Below, in pieces: positions 1 to 7,838 of a stretch of DNA of 40,634 nucleotides. The notes under the pieces were generated by a model. It was not told the origin of the DNA, made no database searches, and saw nothing but the letters and a program-made list of their open reading frames with translations. The DNA lies in NCBI RefSeq assembly GCF_001552785.1, contig NZ_KQ959489.1, positions 1-40,634 on the forward strand. The letters run 5' to 3'. The position numbers and the translations under genes were made by a program. The first letter of the stretch is position 1, and every line of letters starts with the position of its first letter. Source of the stretch: Atopobium deltae (GTDB lineage: Bacteria > Actinomycetota > Coriobacteriia > Coriobacteriales > Atopobiaceae).

Positions 1-2
1 CG

Positions 3-209
3 AAGCCTGTACTTTTCCAGGACACCACCAACATTTTCTTCTCAAAAGAGCCCGAGGCCGAGTTTGTGGACGAGGGCGGCGCTCACACTTCACAGCAGGT
101 AGAGTTTAAGCCTGTTCAGGGCATCATTAAAAAGGCTCACGTTACCGTTCGCATGAGCAAAGAGGTTCAGTGGGCCGACGAAGACGCTATTTTGTTCTGC
201 TTTTTGTGA
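3..209 (+). pseudogene. Truncated HK97-type phage major capsid protein (remnant, enters from left edge)
   Basis: An open frame enters from the window edge and ends at a TGA at 207-209 (68 codons visible). It reads KPVLFQDTTNIFF, then AEFVDEGGAHTSQQVEFKPV, then KKAHVTVRMSKEVQWADEDA. The pattern of an E-G-x segment, F-x-P-V, K-x-x-V-T-V-R-x-S and EVxWADED is typical of HK97-fold capsid proteins of actinobacterial phages (family knowledge). Family members normally continue for well over a hundred residues after WADED, but here the frame stops within six residues (ILFCFL), so the gene is truncated. It is probably a prophage remnant. The N-terminus lies outside the window, so full length cannot be judged. 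Confidence 0.6.
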
Positions 210-340
210 CCCAACAAAAACTCAACAGATAAAACACGCAGCTAGGCGCATATGTTAACTTATGATCATTACGGATCACAAAGCGATATATTAAATATAT
301 AAAACCGCAGGTAAACGCCTTAATTCAAACCAAAAAATAC

Positions 341-432
341 TGGCGGAGGAGGAGGGATTCGAACCCTCGTACCCCTGCATAGGGGTAAACGGTTTTCGAG
401 ACCGCCGCATTCAACCACTCTGCCACCCCTCC
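341..432 (-). tRNA. tRNA-Ser (anticodon CGA)
   Basis: On the minus strand the sequence folds into a class II tRNA: acceptor stem starting GGAGGGG, anticodon loop CTCGAAA (anticodon CGA, reads UCG), a long variable arm built on ACCCCTATGCAGGGGT, T-arm with GGTTCGAATCC, discriminator G and an encoded CCA (341-343). The long variable arm and anticodon identify tRNA-Ser. Its 3' end faces the capsid remnant at the left edge, the usual orientation for phage integration at a tRNA. Confidence 0.95.
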
Positions 433-442
433 ACAGGGTGAA

Positions 443-463
443 ACGGCGCCTATGTGGCGCCGT
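443..463. other. Perfect hairpin between the two tRNA-Ser genes
   Basis: ACGGCGCC (443-450) pairs with GGCGCCGT (456-463) over an 8-bp GC-rich stem with a 5-nt loop. On the minus strand it lies just 3' of tRNA-Ser(GGA) and is followed by only three T residues, so it may be a weak terminator or an RNA-processing structure within a tRNA-Ser tandem transcript. Confidence 0.45.
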
Positions 464-471
464 GAATATAC

Positions 472-562
472 TGGCGGAGAGTCGGGGATTTGAACCCCGG
501 AGACGCTTTCGGCGCCTACACGATTTCCAATCGTGCTCCTTCAGCCGCTCGGACAACTCTCC
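472..562 (-). tRNA. tRNA-Ser (anticodon GGA)
   Basis: The minus strand reads GGAGAGTTGTCCGAGCGG at the 5' end. The anticodon arm is CACGA-TTGGAAA-TCGTG (anticodon GGA, reads UCC/UCU), followed by a long variable arm (GGCGCCGAAAGCGTC), a T-arm with GGTTCAAATCC and an encoded CCA at 472-474. The class II fold with this anticodon is tRNA-Ser. It is in tandem with tRNA-Ser(CGA), 39 nt apart. Confidence 0.95.
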
Positions 563-580
563 AATGAAAACGCATCGGAT

Positions 581-586
581 ATTATA
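581..586 (-). promoter_or_regulatory. Candidate -10 box for the tRNA-Ser pair
   Basis: The minus strand carries a perfect TATAAT at 586-581, 18 nt upstream of the 5' end of tRNA-Ser(GGA). At a suitable spacing the -35 is only a weak TTCATT. Position relative to the tRNA supports a real promoter; the -35 does not help. Confidence 0.45.
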
Positions 587-681
587 TCGTATTTTTCACC
601 GAAATGAAAAGAGCTTCTCGTATCTTCTATATTATCTACGGGTACTATGGTGAGAGCAAAAACGTTTTTTGGGGAGATGCT

Positions 682-1356
682 GTGCTGCAAATACCAATTT
701 GGCTGGACTTGGCGGCCGTGATTATCGGAGCGGTTTCGGGACTCTGGGCTGCTCAAGAGCGCAAATTAGATCTTATCGGCCACATTGGCTTAAGCTTTTT
801 GGGTGGCCTGGGCGGTGGGTTGTTACGTGACGCTGCTATGCAGGTCGGCAGCGTATATATGTTGCAATCTCCATATCCCATTCCCATCGTGCTGATGGTC
901 GGGGTTATGGGCTTTTGCTTTCCGCAGATCATTCGGCAGCATCCAAACTTGCTGGAGTGGCTCGACATTTTATCGGTTGGTCTGTTTGTGGTGGCGGGAA
1001 CTGATAAGGCCATGGTATACCGCCTCTACCCTATGGCATGCCTGCTGATGGGAATTTTTACTGGGGTTGGTGGCGGTATGCTGCGGGACATCTTTTTGGG
1101 CGATACCCCGCGCATCTTCCAACGATCCAACTTTTATGCAACAGCAGCAACTGGCGGGGCGCTTGCGTACTTTTTGCTCGTAGGCGGCCTGTGGGTCAAT
1201 CAAAATATTGCAGCGGTTATCAGCGTGGCAACTACCATCGGCTTACGTCGGGCTTCTCTGCATTACAACGTGTTGTCTCCCGCAGAGCTTGATCTTACAC
1301 CGCTTGTCAAAAACGCAGGCAAAAAGATCACACGCTACGTGCGCCGTAAGAAATAG
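682..1356 (+). CDS. TRIC / UPF0126 family membrane channel protein
   Basis: The protein is a multi-pass membrane protein with two homologous halves, each carrying the family signature: GGLGGGLLRDAA in the first half and GVGGGMLRDIFLG in the second. This internal duplication with a Gly-rich G-G-x-x-R-D motif is characteristic of the bacterial TRIC cation channel family (former UPF0126, YvgT/YicG). An open frame extends up to an ATG at 604. The GTG at 682 is preferred because GGGGAG lies 5 nt before it and because it yields 224 residues, the usual family size. The frame from 604 would add 26 residues that do not look like the family. It runs divergently from the tRNA-Ser pair and converges on typA. 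No clear terminator is seen in the 67 nt between them. Confidence 0.88.
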   Translation: MLQIPIWLDLAAVIIGAVSGLWAAQERKLDLIGHIGLSFLGGLGGGLLRDAAMQVGSVYMLQSPYPIPIVLMVGVMGFCFPQIIRQHPNLLEWLDILSVGLFVVAGTDKAMVYRLYPMACLLMGIFTGVGGGMLRDIFLGDTPRIFQRSNFYATAATGGALAYFLLVGGLWVNQNIAAVISVATTIGLRRASLHYNVLSPAELDLTPLVKNAGKKITRYVRRKK

Positions 1357-1423
1357 CGTGTAAGGCCGTCGTAAGAAGTTACCGGGAGAACACCAGTTCC
1401 ACGTCACCTGGCCGCCAGCCGCA

Positions 1424-3262
1424 CTACTTGTTGACAAGCCCCGAGCGAACGGCCCACTTTTTGCGATCCGTGGCATTAAGAATGCGCTTGCGCAGGCGAA
1501 TGTTCTTGGGCGTTACCTCAACAAGCTCGTCATCCATAATGTACTCAAGAGCTTCTTCAAGACTAAACGTGCGCGGAGGCGTGAGTTGCACCGCGATGTC
1601 AGCCGTAGCAGAGCGCTGGTTGCCCAACGATTTGGTGCGCGCAATATTAACAACCATGTCACCAGGGCGCGAACGCTCACCAACCAACATACCCTCATAG
1701 CATTCGGTGCCAGGCTCAACGAAGAGTTGGCCTCGCTCTTGCAGTGTGCCAAGTGCATACGCGACGGCCTTCTCAGTAGTCATAGAAATCATGGTGCCGT
1801 TTTGACGAGAGCCAATATCTCCTGCAAAGGGGCCATATTCCAAGAAGGTGTGATAAAAGATTGCCTCGCCGTGCGTCACGTTGAGCACGCGATTTTTGAG
1901 GCCCATAATGCCACGCGTGGGGATCTTAAACTCGAGCTGCGTGTGGGTCGAAGCGCTATCCATGTGCGTCATAATGCCGCCAGCATCACCAAACACCTCG
2001 ATAACCTTGCCCGAATACTCGGACGGTGCCTCCACTACCGCCTGCTCAATGGGCTCGAGCTTGTTGCCCTGCTCATCTTTTTTGAAGAGCACACGGGGGC
2101 GGCCGACCTGGAATTCATAGCCTTCTCGGCGCATGGTTTCCATAAGGACCGATAAGTGCAGGATGCCGCGGCCGGCCACTTCTACGCCGGTCTTATCGGG
2201 AAGCTCTTCGATGCGCATGGTCACGTTGTTTTCGCGCTCCTGCTCAAGACGTGCTTTGAGCTGGCGACCTCCTACAATGTCGCCATCGCGACCAACCAAA
2301 GGCGAGGTAGATGGCTCAAATACTACGGCGAGGGTCGGTGGATCAATTTCGATGGGATCAATTTCGACAGGATTTGTTGGATCGGTGTAAACGTCACCAA
2401 TGTCGGTAGCGTCAACACCGACGACCGCAGCAATGTCGCCCGCGGCAACCTCAGTGCATTCCTTGCGGCCAAGGTAGTCAAAGGTGAAGAGCTGCTTTAC
2501 CTGGCTCATAGCGCGCGAGCCATCATTTTTAACAACAAGAATTTTGTCCTGGGTATGAATCGTGCCCGAGTACACGCGCCCAATGCCAATACGTCCGACA
2601 TAAGCAGAGTGATCGATGGTCACGATCTGCATGCCGAGAGAAGCATCGGGGTCGCCGTGTGGGGCGGGCAACTCGTCAACGACCATGTCCAACAGCGGAT
2701 ACATTGTCGTGGTGGTGTCTTCAAGATTGCGGCGGGCAAAACCGTTGACCGCGGAGGCATATACCACGTGCTCCATCGAGAATTCCAACTGCTCGTCGGT
2801 GGCACCCAAATCCATCATCAGATCAAGACAGGCGTTAAGAGCCTCCTCTGGATGTGCTCCCTCGCGATCGATTTTGTTCACGACCACCATAATGGCAAGG
2901 CCAGCATCGATGGCATGGCGCAACACAAAACGCGTTTGGGGCATGGGACCCTCTGCAGCATCGACGAGCAGCAGCGCTGAGTCGGCCATCTTCAGAACGC
3001 GCTCGACCTCACCACCAAAATCGGCGTGGCCAGGCGTGTCAATAACATTAATTTTAACGCCTTTATACTCGATGGAAATGTTTTTGGAGAGGATGGTAAT
3101 GCCGCGCTCGCGCTCCTGATCGTTGGAATCCAGCACGCGGTCCTCGACGTGTTGATTATCGCGAAACGCATCCGTGGCGCGCAACAGCTTGTCGACCAGC
3201 GTGGTCTTACCGTGGTCAACATGGGCGATAATAGCAATATTTCGAATATGCTCTTGCAGCAT
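1424..3262 (-). CDS. typA: Ribosome-associated GTPase TypA/BipA
   Basis: A 612-residue translational GTPase of the TypA/BipA family, a ribosome-binding factor used in 50S assembly and stress adaptation. GTPase motifs are in order: AHVDHGKT (13-20), RGIT (53-56), DTPGH (75-79) and NKID (129-132). The protein then has the EF-Tu-like domain 2 and the BipA C-terminal region, with GGIMTHMDSASTHTQLEF and RGIMGLKNR typical of the family. Length equals the family norm. Start: ATG at 3262 with GAAGGTAG upstream. It is transcribed in the same direction as the unknown gene upstream but separated by 253 nt of T-rich repetitive leader, so it probably has its own promoter. Confidence 0.97.
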   Translation of the reverse strand: MLQEHIRNIAIIAHVDHGKTTLVDKLLRATDAFRDNQHVEDRVLDSNDQERERGITILSKNISIEYKGVKINVIDTPGHADFGGEVERVLKMADSALLLVDAAEGPMPQTRFVLRHAIDAGLAIMVVVNKIDREGAHPEEALNACLDLMMDLGATDEQLEFSMEHVVYASAVNGFARRNLEDTTTTMYPLLDMVVDELPAPHGDPDASLGMQIVTIDHSAYVGRIGIGRVYSGTIHTQDKILVVKNDGSRAMSQVKQLFTFDYLGRKECTEVAAGDIAAVVGVDATDIGDVYTDPTNPVEIDPIEIDPPTLAVVFEPSTSPLVGRDGDIVGGRQLKARLEQERENNVTMRIEELPDKTGVEVAGRGILHLSVLMETMRREGYEFQVGRPRVLFKKDEQGNKLEPIEQAVVEAPSEYSGKVIEVFGDAGGIMTHMDSASTHTQLEFKIPTRGIMGLKNRVLNVTHGEAIFYHTFLEYGPFAGDIGSRQNGTMISMTTEKAVAYALGTLQERGQLFVEPGTECYEGMLVGERSRPGDMVVNIARTKSLGNQRSATADIAVQLTPPRTFSLEEALEYIMDDELVEVTPKNIRLRKRILNATDRKKWAVRSGLVNK

Positions 3263-3289
3263 AACTACCTTCTCACTTTTACTTTGTTT

Positions 3290-3375
3290 TTCTCTTCTGT
3301 TTCGCGTTACTTCGTTTTTTTTGCTTTGCTTCGTTTTTTTTCACTTCGGTTTTTTGTTGTCACTTCGGTTTTGCA
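3290..3375. repeat. Degenerate T-rich repeats in the typA leader
   Basis: The 253-nt gap upstream of typA holds at least four imperfect copies of an ACTTCGGTTTT-like unit (around 3308, 3328, 3342 and 3361), each CTTCG followed by a run of four to eight T on the plus strand. On the typA-coding strand these are A-runs followed by CGAAG. No function is known; they could arise from slippage or act in the 5' leader. Confidence 0.45.
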
Positions 3376-3515
3376 CAGCAACTTTGCGTAGTGACTTTAC
3401 GTGGTAACTGAATGAGTGTAAAGAAAATCAAAAGGTTTGTGCGGATAAATCACTATAAACTGCAAAAACTGCAAGTTCTTGCAAGAGGTTGCTGACGATA
3501 AGACCTGTGATATAT

Positions 3516-4052
3516 CTACGACAAAAGCGATGGTATCTCGCCTGCAGGCTGCGGATCAGACCAGCAAAATGCTTCTTTTTGCCCAAACCCCTGCCATAAA
3601 ACGTAGGCCGAAAAAGCTCGCTTGCCTTTCTCGGCAAATTCGAGGATAAGGGCATCTTCGTAGGCGCTGTTGGCATCAGCGCTGGCAGACGTAATGCTGG
3701 CAGCAAGTGCATCAGACTCTTCGGGAACAACGGCGCCCATGTATACCAAAGCGTAACGCACTGGCGCGCTGACAAGCGGCTCGGTTAACTCCTCCGTCGA
3801 GGTGGTAGTCGCCAACGACGTTATATAGCTATGAGCCGCCTCCAAGCAAACCTCAATGCCATCGTCCGAAAACAACTGTGTAACACGATTTCCGTCCACA
3901 TCCTCAAGCGAAACGATAACGGGGATTTCTTTTTCTGCAGCAAGCGCATCGAGCGCGGACTCCAAAAGGTCGCACGAGAGCATGTCAAGCTCTGGCGATA
4001 CGGCTGGCACGGGGGCGCTGGACAGATCTTCTCTGTTGTTATTCTGATACAC
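3516..4052 (-). CDS. Unknown acidic cytoplasmic protein
   Basis: A 178-residue protein that I do not recognise. It starts at a GTG (4052) with AAGGAG upstream on the minus strand, which supports it as a real gene. The composition is acidic and Ala/Ser-rich, with no signal peptide or transmembrane segment. Two more structured parts are visible: IPVIVSLEDVDGNRVTQLF (about 43-61) and APVRYALVYMGAVV (about 96-109), separated by a Thr-rich linker. It ends with FSAYVLWQGFGQKEAFCWSD and a short tail. It lies upstream of typA in the same direction. Function unknown; perhaps a lineage-specific protein. Confidence 0.7.
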   Translation of the reverse strand: MYQNNNREDLSSAPVPAVSPELDMLSCDLLESALDALAAEKEIPVIVSLEDVDGNRVTQLFSDDGIEVCLEAAHSYITSLATTTSTEELTEPLVSAPVRYALVYMGAVVPEESDALAASITSASADANSAYEDALILEFAEKGKRAFSAYVLWQGFGQKEAFCWSDPQPAGEIPSLLS

Positions 4053-4376
4053 AAAAACTCCTTTTACTCGTGTTTATGATACAGCAATTCAAACAGCAAG
4101 GTGTGCAGACAAGCACACAGTAGTCGCACAGTGGTCGCACAGTGGTGGCGCGCAAACGCCACAAACGCTCAAAAAATGTGCCTTGTTTCCAAAAAATGTT
4201 TGCTTTGTCTTACTCATACAAAATGTCCTTGTTATTATATATGTATCGGTTTATACGCATAGGTTTTATCTGTTGCTTATGCCTATGAGTTCTCCCTGTC
4301 GCGTCAATGCCCCGTCAAGGGCCCTGTTATCGAGCGTCGGTCTTATCTATAAGCTTTTTCGAGAAAGGCATTGCTT
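4053..4376. other. Intergenic region with short direct repeats upstream of the CoA-disulfide reductase gene
   Basis: A 324-nt gap between divergent genes. It contains a perfect tandem of GTCGCACAGTG (4123-4133 and 4134-4144), a small hairpin GGCG..CGCC near 4147-4160, and AAAAAATGT twice, exactly 20 bp apart (4171 and 4191). A possible promoter is TTGTTA (4229-4234) - 17 nt - TATACG (4252-4257) reading toward the plus-strand gene. No gene is seen here. Confidence 0.4.
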
Positions 4377-6077
4377 ATGAAACTGGTTATTGTTGGAGGG
4401 GTTGCTGGTGGTGCGGCGTGTGCAACCCGCGCAAGACGCCTTGATGCCCACGCCAAAATTGTCGTCTTTGAGCGCGGAAAGCACGTTTCGTATTCAAATT
4501 GTGCGCTTCCCTATCATTTGAGCGATGTCATCCCCGACCATGAACAACTCATCTTTATGACCCCTAAGAGCTTTAAGCAACTCCACGATATTGACGTGCG
4601 CACACAATCCGAGGTTATTGCCATCAATCGCGAGGCAAAGACGGTGACCGTTAAAGATTTACAAACGAACACCACTTATGAGGAATCGTACGACAAGCTG
4701 CTGCTTTCTCCTGGCGCGAGTCCCCTTCGTCCGCGTTCCATTGAAGGCATTAACAATAACAACGTCTTTACCGTTCGCAGTGTTGAGGACATTTGCGCAC
4801 TTAAGCAGGCATGTGACGACCCGAGCGTAAAAACGGTATGCGTTGTCGGTGGCGGCTTTATTGGTCTTGAAGTTGTCGAGAATCTCGTCAAAGCTGGTAA
4901 AAAAACAACCCTTCTGCAGGGTGGCGAGCAAATTTTAGGACCCTTCGACATCGAGATGGCCCACATCGTTCATAAAGAACTTTTAGATAGGGGCGTTGAC
5001 CTGCGCACAAACACACGCTTATTTGCTATCGAGGACAGCTGCGTGCGTGTGACACATCATGAAGAAGAGCAGAGCATTCCTGCCGACATCGTGGTTATAG
5101 CAGTGGGCGTTGCCCCCGAGACTGCACTTGCGGCGCAAGCCGGGCTTGCCATTGGCAAGACGCGCGGGGTTCTCGTCGATGCAAACTATAGGACCTCTGA
5201 CCACGATATTTACGCAGTTGGCGATGTTATTGAATCGTACAATGCCATCACGCGCGAACCAGACCGCCTGGCTATGGCGGGCCCTGCCGTTAAACAGGGG
5301 CGGGCGGCGGCTGATCACATGTGCGGACTTTCGGCACACAACAAGGGCTTCATCGGCAGCTCGTGCATTCGCGTCTTTTCGCTTAGTGCGGCCTGTGTTG
5401 GCTTGTCTCAAAGTGCCGCAAAAGCAGCGGGTATTCCTTGTGATGCGGTGATGGTGTTCCCGACCGATACCGTTTCCATCATACCCAACAGTCATTTTAT
5501 GGTGATTAAGCTCATCTTTGAGGTGCCAACAGGCAAAATTATTGGCGCGCAGGCAATCGGTAAAAGCGACGCTACCAAACGCATTAACGTTATTGCGGCG
5601 GCGATGTCCTTTGGCGCGACCCTTAAAGACTTGTATGACCTCGAGCTTTGCTACGCCCCGGTCTTTAGCACGCCAAAAGATGCCGTTACCCAGGCGGCGA
5701 TGGTGGGAGAAAACATTTTGGAAGGGCGTTTTAAGCAGGTTTCCGTTACACAAGCGCGCGAACTGGTCGAGAAGGGCGCACACATCATCGACGTTCGTGG
5801 CGCAAAAGAGTTTGAGCGCGGTCATCTGAAGGGTGCTCACAACATTCCGTTGTGCGAGCTTCGCGATCGTATGGATGAAATTCCACGTGATGAGAAGGTC
5901 TACATCCACTGCCGCAGTGGTCAGCGCAGCTATTTTGCCATTTGCTTACTGCAAGATCATGGCTTCACCAACGTTTATAACATGAGTGGATCGTTCTTGG
6001 GCATCAGTTTGAGCGAGTACTACAAAGACGTAGCCGAGAAGCGCGATCCTATCGTGACTAATTACAACTTTAGCTAA
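4377..6077 (+). CDS. cdr: CoA-disulfide reductase with C-terminal rhodanese domain
   Basis: A flavoprotein of the single-cysteine pyridine-nucleotide-disulfide reductase group, expected to reduce CoA disulfide or persulfide with NAD(P)H for thiol redox balance. Seen in sequence: FAD-binding GGVAGGA near the N-terminus, redox motif SYSNCALPYH with a single Cys42, NAD(P)H-binding VVGGGFIGLE, and FAD-contacting IYAVGDV. A C-terminal rhodanese domain has active-site loop HCRSGQRS with Cys512. This two-domain layout and about 566-residue length match the CoADR-RHD subgroup. ATG 4377 is chosen because GAGAAAGG lies 8 nt upstream; a TTG at 4371 is too close to it. The gene is monocistronic and ends at a strong hairpin terminator. 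Confidence 0.93.
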   Translation: MKLVIVGGVAGGAACATRARRLDAHAKIVVFERGKHVSYSNCALPYHLSDVIPDHEQLIFMTPKSFKQLHDIDVRTQSEVIAINREAKTVTVKDLQTNTTYEESYDKLLLSPGASPLRPRSIEGINNNNVFTVRSVEDICALKQACDDPSVKTVCVVGGGFIGLEVVENLVKAGKKTTLLQGGEQILGPFDIEMAHIVHKELLDRGVDLRTNTRLFAIEDSCVRVTHHEEEQSIPADIVVIAVGVAPETALAAQAGLAIGKTRGVLVDANYRTSDHDIYAVGDVIESYNAITREPDRLAMAGPAVKQGRAAADHMCGLSAHNKGFIGSSCIRVFSLSAACVGLSQSAAKAAGIPCDAVMVFPTDTVSIIPNSHFMVIKLIFEVPTGKIIGAQAIGKSDATKRINVIAAAMSFGATLKDLYDLELCYAPVFSTPKDAVTQAAMVGENILEGRFKQVSVTQARELVEKGAHIIDVRGAKEFERGHLKGAHNIPLCELRDRMDEIPRDEKVYIHCRSGQRSYFAICLLQDHGFTNVYNMSGSFLGISLSEYYKDVAEKRDPIVTNYNFS

Positions 6078-6131
6078 AAAGCCTGTAGCAGAAAGCTTGT
6101 AATAAAAGCCCATCGCGCGTGGTGCAAACAA

Positions 6132-6160
6132 AAAAGCCAGGAGGCAACCCCTGGCTTTTA
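6132..6160. terminator. Bidirectional Rho-independent terminator
   Basis: AAAAGCCAGG (6132-6141) pairs with CCTGGCTTTT (6150-6159) over a perfect 10-bp stem and 8-nt loop. A-runs on the left and T-runs on the right let it stop the plus-strand reductase transcript and the minus-strand tRNA-Ile/tRNA-Ala transcript. Confidence 0.9.
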
Positions 6161-6167
6161 TCTTCTC

Positions 6168-6243
6168 TGGTGGAGACAATGGGGATCGAACCCACGACCT
6201 CAGGCTTGCAAAGCCCGCGCTCTCCCAGCTGAGCTATGTCCCC
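6168..6243 (-). tRNA. tRNA-Ala (anticodon TGC)
   Basis: The minus strand starts GGGGACATAGCTCAGCTGG, with anticodon loop TTTGCAA (anticodon TGC), T-arm GGTTCGATCC and an encoded CCA at 6168-6170. Length is 76 nt. It follows tRNA-Ile on the same strand; the Ile-Ala pair here is outside any rRNA operon. Confidence 0.96.
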
Positions 6244-6251
6244 GTGATAAC

Positions 6252-6284
6252 CACCTTAACGGCGACTCGGCTAGCGTTAAGGTG
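6252..6284. other. Perfect hairpin between tRNA-Ile and tRNA-Ala
   Basis: CACCTTAACG (6252-6261) pairs with CGTTAAGGTG (6275-6284), a 10-bp perfect stem with a 13-nt loop. No T-run follows on the minus strand, so it is unlikely to terminate. It may mark a processing site between the two tRNAs in one transcript. Confidence 0.5.
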
Positions 6285-6298
6285 ATTATTGATGGCAT

Positions 6299-6375
6299 TG
6301 GTGGGCCCGACAAGGCTCGAACTTGTGACCTCCCGGTTATCAGCCGGACGCTCTGACCAACTGAGCTACGGGCCC
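6299..6375 (-). tRNA. tRNA-Ile (anticodon GAT)
   Basis: The minus strand starts GGGCCCGTAGCTCAGTTGG, has anticodon loop CTGATAA (anticodon GAT), T-arm AGTTCGAGCC and an encoded CCA at 6299-6301. Length is 77 nt. It is the first gene of the tRNA-Ile/tRNA-Ala transcript. Confidence 0.96.
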
Positions 6376-6388
6376 AACGCATTAAAAA

Positions 6389-6417
6389 ATAATACGTCAG
6401 GTTATTTCTTTGGTCAA
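6389..6417 (-). promoter_or_regulatory. Sigma-70-type promoter of tRNA-Ile/tRNA-Ala
   Basis: On the minus strand TTGACC (6417-6412), a 17-nt spacer and TATTAT (6394-6389) lie 13 nt upstream of the tRNA-Ile 5' end. Both boxes match the consensus at five of six bases and the spacing is ideal. Confidence 0.82.
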
Positions 6418-6502
6418 CATAAATTTTTGTTATTTATCAAATGAATTGGGGTAACATATCTATCACACAACTTTATGTAATGAAAGAGGTGAAGCGTAGT
6501 AT

Positions 6503-7009
6503 ATGAGCATGATTCGTATGGATATCGAATCTATAGTCGTGGGAAATGGCCCGATGAGCTCGCTTGTTATCCTTCGGCCTCGTCATTCTTCGCTTAAAGA
6601 TGGACAAACGCAACTCCCTATTTGCATTGGTACCGCAGAAGCAGGCGCTATCGGCATGAGTTTAGAGAGCGTTCCGCATAATCGTCCTCTTACACACGAA
6701 CTCTTCAAAACCGCTCTTAAAACGCTTGGTGCAAAAATTACCAGCGTTTCCATTTATAAAGTTGAGGGAACAACCTTTTTTGCCTCCCTTCATCTTCTTA
6801 CGCCACAAAACGAACGCAAAGCTCTTGACTGCCGTCCTTCCGATGCAATTGCGCTTGCCCTACAAGCACATGCTCCTATTTTTGTCGACTCTGATGTGCT
6901 GGTAACCGCATCGTTCCCCGACTTTAAAGCCGTCAAAAAAGATGAGCAATCCCGTGAGCTTAAAAAGTTCCACACCTTTATTAACAGCGTGTCGCCCGAC
7001 GACTTTTAA
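6503..7009 (+). CDS. Bifunctional nuclease (BFN/DUF151) family protein
   Basis: A 168-residue single-domain protein of the BFN/DUF151 family, named after a plant nuclease with DNase and RNase activity; the bacterial role is poorly known. Family hallmarks are visible: LPICIGTAEAGAI near the N-terminus, RPLTHELF, and the strongly conserved CRPSDAIALALQAHAPIFV (about residues 113-131). The C-terminal part ends in a short lysine-rich tail. Start: ATG 6503 with AGAGGTG about 12 nt before it, rather far, so a nearby in-frame ATG (6509, 6518) is possible. It stops one base before the end of the convergent nuclease gene. Confidence 0.9.
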   Translation: MSMIRMDIESIVVGNGPMSSLVILRPRHSSLKDGQTQLPICIGTAEAGAIGMSLESVPHNRPLTHELFKTALKTLGAKITSVSIYKVEGTTFFASLHLLTPQNERKALDCRPSDAIALALQAHAPIFVDSDVLVTASFPDFKAVKKDEQSRELKKFHTFINSVSPDDF

Positions 7010-7010
7010 C

Positions 7011-7838
7011 TTACGCAACCCCAACATCTCCTGTCTGATAATCAATGCTAAAACCAGCAGCGGTGTTATACACTTCTAGTGATTCATTGATGCTCTTATC
7101 TGAACTTTGTGCCTGCACAAACACAGAGCGAGGAATCTGCTCGTCTTTGTAGTATGCGGGCGTCGCCACAAATTGCACTGTACCGTTGGGGTGTGCCGTG
7201 AGCCAATCGCGAATTTTGGTTTCGTGAAAAGCCATGCCGCCCTGTCCGTCGTTTGCACCAACATTTTGCATACGCGTCCCTGTAATGAGGTTTTCCAGAC
7301 GCTCCTGTCCACCAAGTGACTTTGCCAGCAGATGACTTCTGTTCCACATGCTCCCTTGGTAAGCTCGCCCATTATAAAGACGAATAATCACTCTGGGATT
7401 ATGTCGAGGCCAACCTGAGGGGTCGGGCATAATTTCGCGTGCGCGAACCTTTCCTCGCTGCATCATCTCATAATTTATGCAAGCGCGAACCTGCTGCGTT
7501 CTGCCCTGCTCATCCAGCTTGCTATACACAACTTCCCCAGCCTGCAACTGCTGTGTTATGGCTGCCTCACCTATTTTTCTTACATACTGAGGGCTTTGCT
7601 GTTGGCTATATATCGTCGGCCTGTAATCAATGATTGTCTTCCGAGAAGACCCTCCGCTCACAACTGCTAGCTGAAACGCTCCAGCTAGCAGTGTAAACGC
7701 AAGTAAACATCCCACGCTTGCTCGAATCAGATTGCGGGTTGAAGGGCGTGGGGCCAAACCTCTACTTGTGCTAATGGGTTGCACCATTTTAATGAGTTGC
7801 ACCATTTGTGTTTTATCAAGAGTGCGGAACTTGCTCAT
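7011..7838 (-). CDS. Secreted or membrane-anchored DNA/RNA non-specific endonuclease
   Basis: A 275-residue protein with one N-terminal hydrophobic segment (about residues 37-61, LIRASVGCLLAFTLLAGAFQ and onward) after a basic cytoplasmic stretch, then an endonuclease NS-type domain. The active-site stretch is MWNRSHLLAKSLGG (about 162-175), followed by ENLITGTRMQNVG and GGMAFHE, as in the streptococcal secreted or DNA-entry nucleases with the N-R-S-H motif (His as general base; family knowledge). It probably acts outside the membrane, either degrading DNA for nutrition or biofilm escape, or in uptake. Start: ATG 7838 follows an in-frame stop and lies 12 nt after AAGGAGGT. It is convergent with the BFN gene with a one-base gap. 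Confidence 0.88.
   Translation of the reverse strand: MSKFRTLDKTQMVQLIKMVQPISTSRGLAPRPSTRNLIRASVGCLLAFTLLAGAFQLAVVSGGSSRKTIIDYRPTIYSQQQSPQYVRKIGEAAITQQLQAGEVVYSKLDEQGRTQQVRACINYEMMQRGKVRAREIMPDPSGWPRHNPRVIIRLYNGRAYQGSMWNRSHLLAKSLGGQERLENLITGTRMQNVGANDGQGGMAFHETKIRDWLTAHPNGTVQFVATPAYYKDEQIPRSVFVQAQSSDKSINESLEVYNTAAGFSIDYQTGDVGVA

Noticed and set aside
604-681. ATG 604 as start of the TRIC-family gene
   Set aside because: The GTG at 682 has GGGGAG and gives the family length; the extra 26 residues overlap the tRNA-Ser promoter area.
1357-1423. Terminator between the TRIC-family gene and typA
   Set aside because: No stable stem followed by T-run on either strand.
1586-3119. Long plus-strand open frames inside typA (up to 274 codons)
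   Set aside because: Shadows antisense to a well-supported GTPase gene; no family motifs.
3300-3400. CRISPR-like array upstream of typA
   Set aside because: Units are short, degenerate and without spacers of constant length; no cas genes in the window.
5019-5909. 296-codon minus-strand frame inside the CoA-disulfide reductase gene
   Set aside because: Antisense shadow; residue make-up is not protein-like and the plus strand is clearly coding.
6168-6375. Part of an rRNA operon spacer (Ile-Ala tRNA pair)
   Set aside because: No 16S or 23S rRNA sequence nearby; the pair has its own promoter and terminator.
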